A model generated the notes under the pieces. The model had not been told where the DNA came from and did not search any database. It was given only the letters and a program-made list of their open reading frames with translations. Shown piece after piece: positions 17,410 to 26,189 of a DNA stretch of 49,226 nucleotides (position 1 is the first letter of the stretch; each line of letters starts with the position of its first letter). The position numbers were made by a program, and so were the translations under genes. The stretch is taken from contig JAWABU010000008.1 in assembly GCA_038884455.1 (NCBI GenBank), positions 1 through 49,226 of the forward strand, written 5' to 3'. The DNA is from Candidatus Thermoplasmatota archaeon. Lineage in GTDB: Archaea > Thermoplasmatota > E2 > DHVEG-1.

Positions 17410-18717
17410 TTATTGCCTTCTGATACGTCTGCTGTTCATCACCGCAAGTATATTTCGAGATACGACAAGTACAAAAGGATATATTCCCAACTGAAACGCA
17501 TGCATGAACCGACGAATCGTATTTTTGATTGAATAAAAATCAGCGTACATCAATTGAACACCCCGGATGAGGTCATCAGCAGACATATTTTTCGGTTGAA
17601 AAACCACATTTTTCAAGGTATACAGCGCCCAATCCTTTGTAAGAATTCTTCCTTCTCGTTCAAGCTCTGCAAACAATGGTGTGCCAGGAAATGGCGTCAG
17701 AATACAGAAATCAACAACATCAATTTTCAGCTGGTAAATCTTCTGAAGTGTTTCCTGAAAAATCTGTGGAGTATCGGTATCAAAACCAACCATAAAACAA
17801 CCAACAACAGCCATGTGATGCTTATGAATATTGGACACTGCTAAGCCGTACTCAGAAACCGTATTGGTTTTTTTCTTCATGACGTCCAGGGTTCTCTGAT
17901 CAACTGATTCAAAACCAACTAGCCATGAGATACAACCTGCTTCTTTCGAAAGACGAACCAGGTCCTCATCCTGAGCAAGAACATCAACATTTCCATTGCA
18001 AAAAAAATGCTTTCTGAGACCTTTCATCTGTCGAAAGAGTTCTTTGGTGTACCCTGGATTGATCGTTAACGACGCATCATAGAATATAAATGTCTTCTGA
18101 GGAAGTTTCTGAATTTCACGAACTACTTCCTCAACCGGTCGAAAATAAAGTTGTGAACTTCCAGGAATACTTGCCTCAGGGCAAAACCAACATTTGTAGG
18201 GGCAACCCCGTGTTGCCTGAACCGCACCGGTGAGCACAAAACCAGGTAATTGAACCTGAGTCGGTGGAATATACAACTCGCGATCAAAATACGTTCCGTA
18301 GTAGAATGGTTGTAATCGATGTTGTTCAGCATCACTGAGTAGCTCAAGCCATACCGTCTCAGCAGGGCCAATCAGAACACTATCAGCATGTTGCTTTGCT
18401 TCGTGAGGCATCAACGATGGATGCATACCGCTCAGAACAACAGGGATACCGATGCTTCGAAAACCATCTGCAAGTTCGTAAGCATGCGGTGCTGTTGAAG
18501 TAACAAAATCGATAAGGACCAGATCATAGTGTTGGTGAAAATCAACTTCATCATAGCGTTCATTGAGAACAGTAACCGTATGTTTCTTTGGTGTTAACGC
18601 TGCAAGTTGACGAGCAGATAGCGTTGGAAGAATTGAAAACATGGTCAAAAACCATATATCAAAAAAATGATACTTTTGTTTCCCCATCCAAACTGTTTCA
18701 ACAACAAGAATATTCAT
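17410..18717 (-). CDS. B12-binding-domain radical SAM protein (copy 2)
   Basis: A 435-residue paralogue of the protein at 14041-15324. The N-terminal cobalamin-binding-like domain (LVLIDFVTSTAPHAYELA, VVLSGMHPSLMPHEAKQHAD) is followed by a radical SAM barrel with Cys172, Cys176 and Cys179 (RGCPYKCWFCPE), IFYDASLTINPGYTK and MAVVGCFMVGFDTDT. The C-terminus is basic with a short hydrophobic stretch (YPFVLVVSRNILAVM) that could touch the membrane. Conserved differences from copy 1 around the Cys motif suggest a different but related substrate. Alone on its strand, it converges on the thioredoxin-fold gene 26 bases away. Function beyond family is unknown. Confidence 0.85.
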   Translation of the reverse strand: MNILVVETVWMGKQKYHFFDIWFLTMFSILPTLSARQLAALTPKKHTVTVLNERYDEVDFHQHYDLVLIDFVTSTAPHAYELADGFRSIGIPVVLSGMHPSLMPHEAKQHADSVLIGPAETVWLELLSDAEQHRLQPFYYGTYFDRELYIPPTQVQLPGFVLTGAVQATRGCPYKCWFCPEASIPGSSQLYFRPVEEVVREIQKLPQKTFIFYDASLTINPGYTKELFRQMKGLRKHFFCNGNVDVLAQDEDLVRLSKEAGCISWLVGFESVDQRTLDVMKKKTNTVSEYGLAVSNIHKHHMAVVGCFMVGFDTDTPQIFQETLQKIYQLKIDVVDFCILTPFPGTPLFAELEREGRILTKDWALYTLKNVVFQPKNMSADDLIRGVQLMYADFYSIKNTIRRFMHAFQLGIYPFVLVVSRNILAVMNSRRIRRQ

Positions 18718-18777
18718 ACAAAATCTACGAAAGCGGTTTTTACATTAAGAACATTTCGAATTCAAGAGAAAAAAGAA

Positions 18778-19107
18778 TTATCGTTTGCATGAACATTTTT
18801 TTGATGCAAGAATTTGATACTGTTTTTCTACCGGATCAAGCACCACTGTCTGGTCCTGCTCACCAGTTGCAAGACGGTGATCCAACGGACTTTTATGCTG
18901 ATATCCTCGACGCAACATTTCATTGACTAATACCTCATGGCGATGATACAACGCAGCAAGTTTTCCTTTCCAACGAAGTGTCTCAGGATGATGGGCATAG
19001 CCACGCTTGTTCTGGGTAAGAATTGACCAGAGTGCATGTAACTCTCGATGCTCACCAAGTAAATGACTCCGGCATAATTTTTCTGCAGGAATATCCCATA
19101 TTCTCAT
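18778..19107 (-). CDS. Pyrimidine-dimer DNA glycosylase (T4 endonuclease V) relative
   Basis: A 109-residue protein resembling the PF03013 family (T4 endonuclease V), which opens DNA at UV-induced pyrimidine dimers. GEHRELHALWS carries Glu22 in the place of the T4 catalytic Glu23, and ALYHRHEVLVNEMLRRGYQH matches the helix that ends in KRGF in T4. The T4 nucleophile, the amino group of Thr2, has no direct counterpart: this protein starts MRIWDIP. The ATG at 19107 is chosen over an upstream TTG because it gives the family's N-terminus. It is slightly shorter than T4 endonuclease V (138). Activity is therefore likely but not certain. Confidence 0.72.
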   Translation of the reverse strand: MRIWDIPAEKLCRSHLLGEHRELHALWSILTQNKRGYAHHPETLRWKGKLAALYHRHEVLVNEMLRRGYQHKSPLDHRLATGEQDQTVVLDPVEKQYQILASKKCSCKR

Positions 19108-19215
19108 AGATAACAACTAAACCATACACTCAGTGTACTGAAGGGTAGTAAAAAAGAGATACGTATTTAAGGAATTTTCGCAATCTCAACATCATAAAAA
19201 ACTATCGGAGTTCCT

Positions 19216-20598
19216 ATGTCTCGTTGGTATACCCCCTTGTTTCTTGGAAAAACACTGAAAAGCTACCTTTGTAATCTTGATAGACTCCAACGGTTCTCTG
19301 AAGAACAACTCCAAAAATACCAAGACAAATCTCTCCAGAAAATAACCAGGTTTGCATTCACTGTACCACTGTATCATGATCTATATCACCATGCTGGTGT
19401 CAAACTCCAGGATATCCGAGGAGTAGATGATCTTTCAAAACTCCCATTCATCGGGAAAGAAGAAATTCGTCAGTATTATCCAAATGGAATTATTCCAACA
19501 ACAAAAAACATCCGTGACCTTATCCAAATCTCAACCTCAGGAACCACCGGCAAATCTCTAGCACTTTTTGTTGATTACTTTGATATTATTCAAGGTTTAT
19601 TTGGGTATCTCCGAGTCCTCAGAGAACATGATATACACTGGCCCACAGATAAAATAACCATTATCGGTGATTTCGCAGCACACACCGCTGAAACTGGATA
19701 TGTGCAAAGGGGACTTCAAACCAAGATCATACCACGATTTCTGATGAAAAACATCCAATGGCTCAATACCAATGATCCACCAAAAAAACTTATCACAGAA
19801 ATTGATCGCTTCGACCCTGATTTCATTGGAGGATATGTTGGTATGCTTGGACATCTTGCACTTCTCAAAGAAGAAGGATACGGAAAACAGATTCAACCGC
19901 GTTGTATCATCTCAACTGGAGCAGTTCTCGATGAAACTTTAAAAAAATTCATCTCGACAACGTTTAACAGTCCAGTTTTTGAGGCATACGGTGCAACTGA
20001 ATCAGGACCAATCGCATATCAATGCCGCCATGGTACCTATCATGTGATGTCTGATCTCGTCTATCTCGAAGTACTCAAGAATAACACACAAGCAGTACCA
20101 AACACCCCTGGTCAGGTAGTGATAACAAAACTGTATGGATCTGGAACTCCGTTCATCAGGTATACCTCAATCAATGATATTGTTTCCCTCCGACTGCAAC
20201 CATGCTCCTGCGGTTTACCTGGCCCGATGCTTGAACGAATCTACGGACGAGATGACCTCTCACTGGTAACACCTGATAATAAACTTATGCTTCCTGCATC
20301 AATTTCTGAGATATTTAGCAAGATACTCTATGGATTGAAAACTCGAATTATCAAAGATGTCCAAATTATTCAACATACTCTTACATCGCTTGAAATAAAC
20401 GTTGTCCTTGATCCATCAATTCCACTAGAACATCTATCAATTAAGGATATCACCTCAAGTATACAACAAGGCTTCCGTGAGAAACTTGGCGTAACCGTAG
20501 ATATCCAGATCAATATTGTTGCTGAACTTGAACATGCAGGCCCTCGCATTATTTCAAAAGTCGACCGGAAAAAACGAGAAATCCAAGGATATGTCTAA
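19216..20598 (+). CDS. Adenylate-forming enzyme, CapK/phenylacetate-CoA ligase-like
   Basis: A 460-residue cytoplasmic ligase of the ANL superfamily, predicted to activate a carboxylic acid as acyl-AMP. The ATP-binding P-loop is STSGTTGKS (106-114), the second core motif EAYGATESGPIAYQCRHG (about 257-274), and the hinge and C-terminal domain contain LERIYGRDDLSL. CapK/PaaK relatives such as coenzyme F390 synthetase have the same length. The substrate is not readable. GGAG lies five bases before the ATG. Its place beside two radical SAM proteins suggests a shared lipid, cofactor or cell-wall pathway (inference). Confidence 0.85.
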   Translation: MSRWYTPLFLGKTLKSYLCNLDRLQRFSEEQLQKYQDKSLQKITRFAFTVPLYHDLYHHAGVKLQDIRGVDDLSKLPFIGKEEIRQYYPNGIIPTTKNIRDLIQISTSGTTGKSLALFVDYFDIIQGLFGYLRVLREHDIHWPTDKITIIGDFAAHTAETGYVQRGLQTKIIPRFLMKNIQWLNTNDPPKKLITEIDRFDPDFIGGYVGMLGHLALLKEEGYGKQIQPRCIISTGAVLDETLKKFISTTFNSPVFEAYGATESGPIAYQCRHGTYHVMSDLVYLEVLKNNTQAVPNTPGQVVITKLYGSGTPFIRYTSINDIVSLRLQPCSCGLPGPMLERIYGRDDLSLVTPDNKLMLPASISEIFSKILYGLKTRIIKDVQIIQHTLTSLEINVVLDPSIPLEHLSIKDITSSIQQGFREKLGVTVDIQINIVAELEHAGPRIISKVDRKKREIQGYV

Positions 20599-20645
20599 TT
20601 GTTGAAAAAAAAGTATGACAAAAGACATACGTATCTTTATCCATC

Positions 20646-20653
20646 TTTTTTTT
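20646..20653 (+). terminator. Oligo-T terminator after the adenylate-forming enzyme gene
   Basis: A run of eight T residues lies 47 bases after the stop codon and before the promoter of the next operon. Confidence 0.45.
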
Positions 20654-20735
20654 ATTCGAGCTACTCTGAAGGAGTACTGTTTCTCATACAGTACATTCTA
20701 CCACTAAATCTTCTCCTGGTGACAACAAAACGTAA

Positions 20736-20756
20736 TATTTATATATTATATAAATT
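20736..20756 (+). promoter_or_regulatory. Promoter region of the pilus-like operon
   Basis: The very AT-rich stretch atatttatatattatataaatt contains one or more TATA-like elements, 55-75 bases before the first gene of the four-gene operon. The 211-base gap (20599-20809) holds the terminator and this promoter only; an open frame through it has no coding character. Confidence 0.45.
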
Positions 20757-20809
20757 ATATTTATTTGTTATATCTTTACCTCAAAATGTGGAAAAAAGGA
20801 ATAACCACT

Positions 20810-21325
20810 ATGAAAAAAAGATATAATTCCCCGAAATTCTTTCTTACAGATACCACCGCAGTTTCAGAAGAATTTACTGCGTTACCTGCACTTGCTGTAG
20901 TCATGATCGGAATCACGCTCTTCATCCTCCTCGTCACCAACGTATATGCGGCCTACGAAACACGCATCGACAGTATCAAAAAATACCAAACTGCAGATTT
21001 TATCGCAAATAAACTTACCAATCAAAACTGTCCGTTCAGCCAGACAGCAGGAATCGTCCAGTTGACCGAATATACACAAATGAGCAGTAACCCTTTCTGG
21101 CAGAAAATCCAACAAGAATACCAAGCGGCAGGAATTGGTTTTATGCTGAGACTATCATGGACAGATACACAAGGACACCATAGCATTGATGTACCACCGT
21201 GTATCCCTTCCTTTGATCTCAACAAAGTTGGAAATCGTGTTGCTGTCAGCAGAGATGTAACTATCCAACTGAATCCAGTAACAGACTGCCCCGGAAAACT
21301 CACCATAATCACCTGGAGTGTGTAA
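20810..21325 (+). CDS. Pilin-like single-helix membrane protein (DUF7285-like)
   Basis: A 171-residue protein. A short cytoplasmic N-terminus (MKKRYNSPKFF) is followed by TAVSEEFTALPALAVVMIGITLFILLVTNVYAAYETR, a pilin-like helix with an acidic residue just before it. The remaining 110 residues are exported, contain three Cys (NQNCPF, VPPCIP, TDCPGK) and end in beta strands. The layout recalls haloarchaeal DUF7285-type proteins in pilus gene clusters (family recalled from memory, moderate certainty). ATG 20810 is chosen over TTG 20765 and ATG 20786 because AAGGA lies just before it. It is first of four tightly linked genes. Confidence 0.65.
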   Translation: MKKRYNSPKFFLTDTTAVSEEFTALPALAVVMIGITLFILLVTNVYAAYETRIDSIKKYQTADFIANKLTNQNCPFSQTAGIVQLTEYTQMSSNPFWQKIQQEYQAAGIGFMLRLSWTDTQGHHSIDVPPCIPSFDLNKVGNRVAVSRDVTIQLNPVTDCPGKLTIITWSV

Positions 21326-21332
21326 AAATATC

Positions 21333-22598
21333 ATGATTGTAAAAAGAAGTATACAGAGAAACACGCAGGCACTCTCTGTTATGTACGACGCAGTATTTTT
21401 CATTGTCCTCGTCAGCCTCAGTGGAGCAATACTTTTACCCGCTCTTCAAAGCAAAACCGCACTTCAAGCATCTGTCGAAAAAAAACGAGAAGAAATAGTC
21501 GACGAAACATTGCTCATGCTGATGACATCACGAGATGAATTCTTCTTACATACCTTTGCAGGATCACAACTTCAGGATATTTTAGGAGATTATAGTGGTA
21601 ACTGGCTGATCAATACCAGTATTCAAGCGTTACTTGGAAAACAACTATTGCATAAAACATATGCAGATTTATGCACAGAATCACTAATCTCACAGTTAAA
21701 TATATTCCACAACCGACTAAATATATTTACACAACAGTATGCTACTTTGCTAGATAAACGCATTTCGAATGTAGTTACCTATCATATTGGCTCGAAATAT
21801 GCATTCAATTTAAGTCTTGTTTGGCATCCTATCCAAGGAGTACCTTTCGGCGGAGAACTGTTCATCGGACAAGAACCACCTCAGACAAACATCTATGTTG
21901 CCACATCGTATATTACCCTACCTGAGACAAAACTGACTACATGGTTAGCACAAGCAGAACAATACCTCATGGAAATGATAAAAAATAATTCGGTATTACG
22001 AAACATTCAAACCTATCTCAGCAACTTCGATACTCTCAACCAAGCAATGGTACGGGAAAATCTGACAGAACTGATTAATACGACTTTCCAAGCTGTGCTG
22101 TTTGATGGTGTGAACGTTACTATTGGTTCACACAGATATGCTTTTCCAGGGGTGATCAATACAACCATTGATTATATTTTTGATAAAATTCAAACCTCAG
22201 TCAGCAACATTCTCAATAAATCACTTGGTAAGATAACCAGTCTGCTTAACACCATTGAGAACGGCATTGATATTACGAGATCACTGGATTCATATCTGAA
22301 GAATGCCATACTTCCACTGTTAACGCAACTCATCCCTGGTTTTGATGGAAGTACTATAACAAATCTTGATGAATTGTTTAGTGTGCTAAAAACGACGGTA
22401 ATTACAAAAACAAAAGAAGTTATAGATGGTGTTCTCACACCCTATATTACTATATTTGTGGACATGATTATGAATGTTCTAGGATCTACAATTGATTCGG
22501 TAGCTGAGCTTGGAGGAGAGGTTCTCGAGTTCTTCAATCAACGAGTCAACATCCTTCGAGCAGAGATACGATTAATGATTTGGGAGGCACGTTCATGA
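21333..22598 (+). CDS. Membrane-anchored pilus-cluster protein (DUF7284-like N-terminus)
   Basis: A 421-residue protein with a basic N-terminus, then TQALSVMYDAVFFIVLVSLSGAILLP, a pilin-like membrane helix. The exported part is mostly helical, with repeated heptad-like stretches at about 235-420 (for example NTIENGIDITRSLDSYLKNAILPLL) suggesting a coiled-coil rod. The N-terminal region resembles haloarchaeal DUF7284 proteins (memory-based). GTG at 21318 overlaps the previous stop; ATG 21333, seven bases after that stop, is preferred. Its end overlaps the ATG of the next gene in ATGATGA, a sign of coupled translation. Confidence 0.65.
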   Translation: MIVKRSIQRNTQALSVMYDAVFFIVLVSLSGAILLPALQSKTALQASVEKKREEIVDETLLMLMTSRDEFFLHTFAGSQLQDILGDYSGNWLINTSIQALLGKQLLHKTYADLCTESLISQLNIFHNRLNIFTQQYATLLDKRISNVVTYHIGSKYAFNLSLVWHPIQGVPFGGELFIGQEPPQTNIYVATSYITLPETKLTTWLAQAEQYLMEMIKNNSVLRNIQTYLSNFDTLNQAMVRENLTELINTTFQAVLFDGVNVTIGSHRYAFPGVINTTIDYIFDKIQTSVSNILNKSLGKITSLLNTIENGIDITRSLDSYLKNAILPLLTQLIPGFDGSTITNLDELFSVLKTTVITKTKEVIDGVLTPYITIFVDMIMNVLGSTIDSVAELGGEVLEFFNQRVNILRAEIRLMIWEARS

Positions 22599-25500
22599 TG
22601 AAAAGAAAAAATCTATTAAAAGATGATTGGGCGCGTATTCCATTTAGTATCATTGGAGTATTTTTACTCATCGGTAGTAGTATAACAACGGTGTATATCT
22701 CACAATTAGAAAATCAAAAATCAAAGGAAATCTCTACAACAATAGAGACGAACGATATAGATCCTATTGTCAAATATGTCGAAGCAGATCTTGCACGATG
22801 TTTGAACTATGCTGCTTGTAGCGCGTTGAATGAAATTGGTAAAAACCCGGTTGCTGTTCCTTTGAGTGGCACTGAATTGTATTTTGATGTGAACTACGAC
22901 AATACAATCGATGAAGTTGATGTAAATATAAATCGGATGCGTGTTGATACCTACTATCTATTGAGCAAACTGGTACATGAAAATTTCAAAAACGGGCGGT
23001 ATACCGCTGGTAAATATAACGTGACGGTCACCATGCCAACATCATGGCGAGAAGTAACTCTTGAAAAAAACATCATCAAATTAATGATGAGTCGCGTTCT
23101 CGATAACGGTTGTAAGAATGAATATCCAGTATATCCTGTTCTTCGAGTGAATATGTCGATTTCAGTGAATGATACGATACTTGGAAAAACGGTGTTTACT
23201 AAAAAATCGGTGATTATGACGGTTATTACAAACCGGTATCCACTCCTTGAAGAACTGACTCGTGAGTTTGATTCTCGGCTCAACGGTTCCTGGAGTTCAT
23301 TTGGCATTAATTCATTGATTTTTTTGATGCCAATGACCTGGATCCATGCATGGGCACAATATAAAACAAATAAACCGCTTAACATTGTAAGTACCACATG
23401 GCTTGAATTTGTGACAAATAGCGCCCTTCTCCTCGAGGAGGGATTTGTATTTAACAGCGTTGACCCAGTAGGTCTGGTATATACTGGATTTGGGTTTGGG
23501 CGTGCTGTAGCTGAAGACATCACCATGAATCCTGACTCGCTCGAAGATATCTCTGCTACGATCTTAAGTGAACAAGTACAAAATCCGATTGGAACAAATA
23601 ATTTCAAAAATAATTACGATGCCTTTGCTCGTAAATTTGGTGAAACACCTTTGACCAGTGATCAATTACAGTTTACTCCTGAGGTAAACATCAGTAAAGT
23701 CTGTAAAGAAGAAGCTGATTATATCCTTGGTGATCCTGATGGAAAAACCATCACAACCGTACTGAATGCATACTCAGCAGAGGTGTACACTAGGGTCACT
23801 CGAACAACCTATCAGCACAATCAGCGTTCAATAAACAACTCCGTTAATGCTGCGTATACTGACGACAGCTCTGAACGAGAGCGAGACGGCGAAGCACGTG
23901 CTCAAGCTGAAGCGATGGGACCGCCATGTCCTGCGTGTGGGAACTGGTCATTTGCTGGAGTCAGTTTTCAACGGATGTACACATCTCGGATCACACAAGA
24001 GTTTACAGATCTGCAAGTGAGTGAGGCGCGTTTTCAAAAAAATATTGAGTTTGATAATCGTAACGTTCCTGTCGTTCTCGGTGGCGAGTCCTGGAAGATA
24101 AAAAGAACCCAGACACAAACGTATTCTTGGACCTCGTGGTCATCCTGGACAGCAACCTGGCGTAGCGACAAAAGTTCGTGCAGCCCGTGCGCTACAACAA
24201 TAATATTACCGTCAGTAGGTCACACTATTTCAAAGGATTTCTTTGATAACCAATGGGTAAATATCACTTTTGAAAGTGACGTGTTCGCTGCGCTTTCAGA
24301 TGGATCAAAAAATGATATTCTCAACCCATTTACCGAAGCAAATTTTGATACATCTGTCGACCCAAATCTCAAAAAGGTGTATAAACGTGATCCAGTTCCT
24401 GGAAATTGGACGCTCCTTACTCGGTATACAACCGACAGCGGATGGCCATCTGATATGAGTTGGACCTCTGAACCTCGCAAGGAGACTCTCCGCATAAAGA
24501 GTGGTAGACTTCTTGGTGCCGACAAACGATATCCAAAAGCAATTAACCCTGAAAGATACCAATACCAGTATGTATTGTATCCAGAGTGGTTATACAGTAA
24601 AATCAGTGCGGTTATCATCGATTGGATGAACCGTATTCCTCAGCAGATTAAAACAACTAAAACCGTTGACCAAAATACCTCCCCTGATGTCCTAGAACAA
24701 ACGATATCCTCTACGCTGTTCTCACTCTGGAATTCAAAGAGAAGTAGCTGGAATGCCGAACTTGCTTCAACATATAAAACAGGATCAAAGTATACAAGCA
24801 CTGCTGCGAAAGTGATGTACTACCTCCTAATGCGGTATCTCGACCGAATCGAGGCAAAAGTTTCTGGGATGAGCCTCCAAAATACAATAGAAAACAGTAT
24901 CAACGAGGCATTCACCCAAGCTGGAATCAACGATTGTTCATATAGCCAACTGAAGGATGCCGCAGCCAGTGCAAAATCGTTGACTGAGTTGTTACTCCCG
25001 CGTTTTCCGTTGGCGTTTGTCATGAATCTAACCGCTCCCTACATCCCATCAAATCCCTACAGTAGCTGGACTGAACCATTCCAATGTGCAGTTGTTCACG
25101 AGCCGTCGTTTCTTAGCAAACCAAACTATGAGAAGTATTACACCCCCTCAGGTGAACATGGGAACGAACAGAAATGTAAACTACGGTACCAGAACATTAA
25201 TCTGTTTAGCCCTGGCGCTGGAATCAACGATCTGATCGATAAAGGATTTGATGCAGTAAATACTATGGTCTGCAGTGCACTCGACACTGGTTTTACAAAG
25301 CTTGATGAAATCGCAGCTGCAGCAAACACAACAGTTAAAAATCAGGTTCAACAGGCTTTAGACAACATCACGAACGAGATCCATCGGCAGCTTCTTGCAA
25401 ATCTGAGCAATAAGATCACCCAATCATTGGAGAAAAGTGCAACGATGATGCATTTAAATATAAGCATTCAGCGTCTCAATATACCATCGATTGTTTCAAC

Positions 25501-26155
25501 TGTCCTTGGACAGAGTAAAGATAACGGAAACCCAAGATATGCTCATGATTTGAACATATCACAACATGCGATTAATATCAGCAGTAGAATCCAACAGCAG
25601 ATAGGTAATCAATATAGCTATCTATCAACTGAAATAAAAAATGAAATCATGAGTGTTATTGATAAGCAGGTGCTGAGCGTGTATACAAAAGTTGTATCTG
25701 ATACTATCAATAACTCCAAAGAAAAATTAAAACAAGAATTTGGCGTGCTGAGTAGTAAACTCCAGAAATGGGCAAACAACCAACTATCCAAATTAATAAG
25801 TTCGTTTATCCCGGCAGGGCTTCCTTTGTTACTGCCTATCGGTTGGATCATGACGCTCAACGTATGGTATATCGACGTGAGCGGACAGATACCGTTCTTC
25901 CAGGTGAGCGACAGCTATGATGAAACCATGGCACATCCCTTCTGGGGACATACAGCACAGGAGTACACCCGGAGGTATATGCCGGTTTTTATTGATCTTA
26001 ATGGTGATGGACAACCTGAATATCTCATTGGACATAATCGACCGATTGATTTTGAATATAAAACTGCGACCTGTGCAATTGTACCCGGTAAAAACAAGGT
26101 TACCGGCATGGGTGATCGCATTGGAGGATGGGATGAAACATCATCATATCCATAA
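22595..26155 (+). CDS. Giant membrane-anchored surface protein (DUF7286-like)
   Basis: A 1186-residue protein. MMKRKNLLKDDWARIPFSIIGVFLLIGSSITTVYISQLE gives a basic start, an RIPF motif and one membrane helix; this closely recalls the N-terminus of haloarchaeal DUF7286 proteins found in pilus clusters (memory-based). The remaining 1100 residues are predicted outside. They include a Cys-paired segment (CPACGNW at about 445 and CSPC at about 528), Trp/Ser-rich strands, helical stretches at about 740-900 and 920-1080, and a Ca-binding-like loop DLNGDGQPEYLIGH near 1131, as in FG-GAP repeats. GGGAGG lies seven bases before ATG 22595. It is probably the main structural or adhesive component of the operon; the precise role is unknown. 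Confidence 0.7.
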   Translation: MMKRKNLLKDDWARIPFSIIGVFLLIGSSITTVYISQLENQKSKEISTTIETNDIDPIVKYVEADLARCLNYAACSALNEIGKNPVAVPLSGTELYFDVNYDNTIDEVDVNINRMRVDTYYLLSKLVHENFKNGRYTAGKYNVTVTMPTSWREVTLEKNIIKLMMSRVLDNGCKNEYPVYPVLRVNMSISVNDTILGKTVFTKKSVIMTVITNRYPLLEELTREFDSRLNGSWSSFGINSLIFLMPMTWIHAWAQYKTNKPLNIVSTTWLEFVTNSALLLEEGFVFNSVDPVGLVYTGFGFGRAVAEDITMNPDSLEDISATILSEQVQNPIGTNNFKNNYDAFARKFGETPLTSDQLQFTPEVNISKVCKEEADYILGDPDGKTITTVLNAYSAEVYTRVTRTTYQHNQRSINNSVNAAYTDDSSERERDGEARAQAEAMGPPCPACGNWSFAGVSFQRMYTSRITQEFTDLQVSEARFQKNIEFDNRNVPVVLGGESWKIKRTQTQTYSWTSWSSWTATWRSDKSSCSPCATTIILPSVGHTISKDFFDNQWVNITFESDVFAALSDGSKNDILNPFTEANFDTSVDPNLKKVYKRDPVPGNWTLLTRYTTDSGWPSDMSWTSEPRKETLRIKSGRLLGADKRYPKAINPERYQYQYVLYPEWLYSKISAVIIDWMNRIPQQIKTTKTVDQNTSPDVLEQTISSTLFSLWNSKRSSWNAELASTYKTGSKYTSTAAKVMYYLLMRYLDRIEAKVSGMSLQNTIENSINEAFTQAGINDCSYSQLKDAAASAKSLTELLLPRFPLAFVMNLTAPYIPSNPYSSWTEPFQCAVVHEPSFLSKPNYEKYYTPSGEHGNEQKCKLRYQNINLFSPGAGINDLIDKGFDAVNTMVCSALDTGFTKLDEIAAAANTTVKNQVQQALDNITNEIHRQLLANLSNKITQSLEKSATMMHLNISIQRLNIPSIVSTVLGQSKDNGNPRYAHDLNISQHAINISSRIQQQIGNQYSYLSTEIKNEIMSVIDKQVLSVYTKVVSDTINNSKEKLKQEFGVLSSKLQKWANNQLSKLISSFIPAGLPLLLPIGWIMTLNVWYIDVSGQIPFFQVSDSYDETMAHPFWGHTAQEYTRRYMPVFIDLNGDGQPEYLIGHNRPIDFEYKTATCAIVPGKNKVTGMGDRIGGWDETSSYP

Positions 26156-26189
26156 AAATCAACAACCACTCTAAGTACCAGGAGAGTCT

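Noticed and set aside
20599-20826. 75-residue open frame after the adenylate-forming enzyme gene
   Set aside because: It runs through a terminator and an AT-rich promoter; its residues are dominated by Y, L, I and K as expected from AT-rich DNA, and it has no ribosome site.
22954-23607. 217-residue minus-strand frame opposite the giant surface protein
   Set aside because: It is the mirror of a well-supported plus-strand gene, has no promoter or ribosome site and no recognisable domain.
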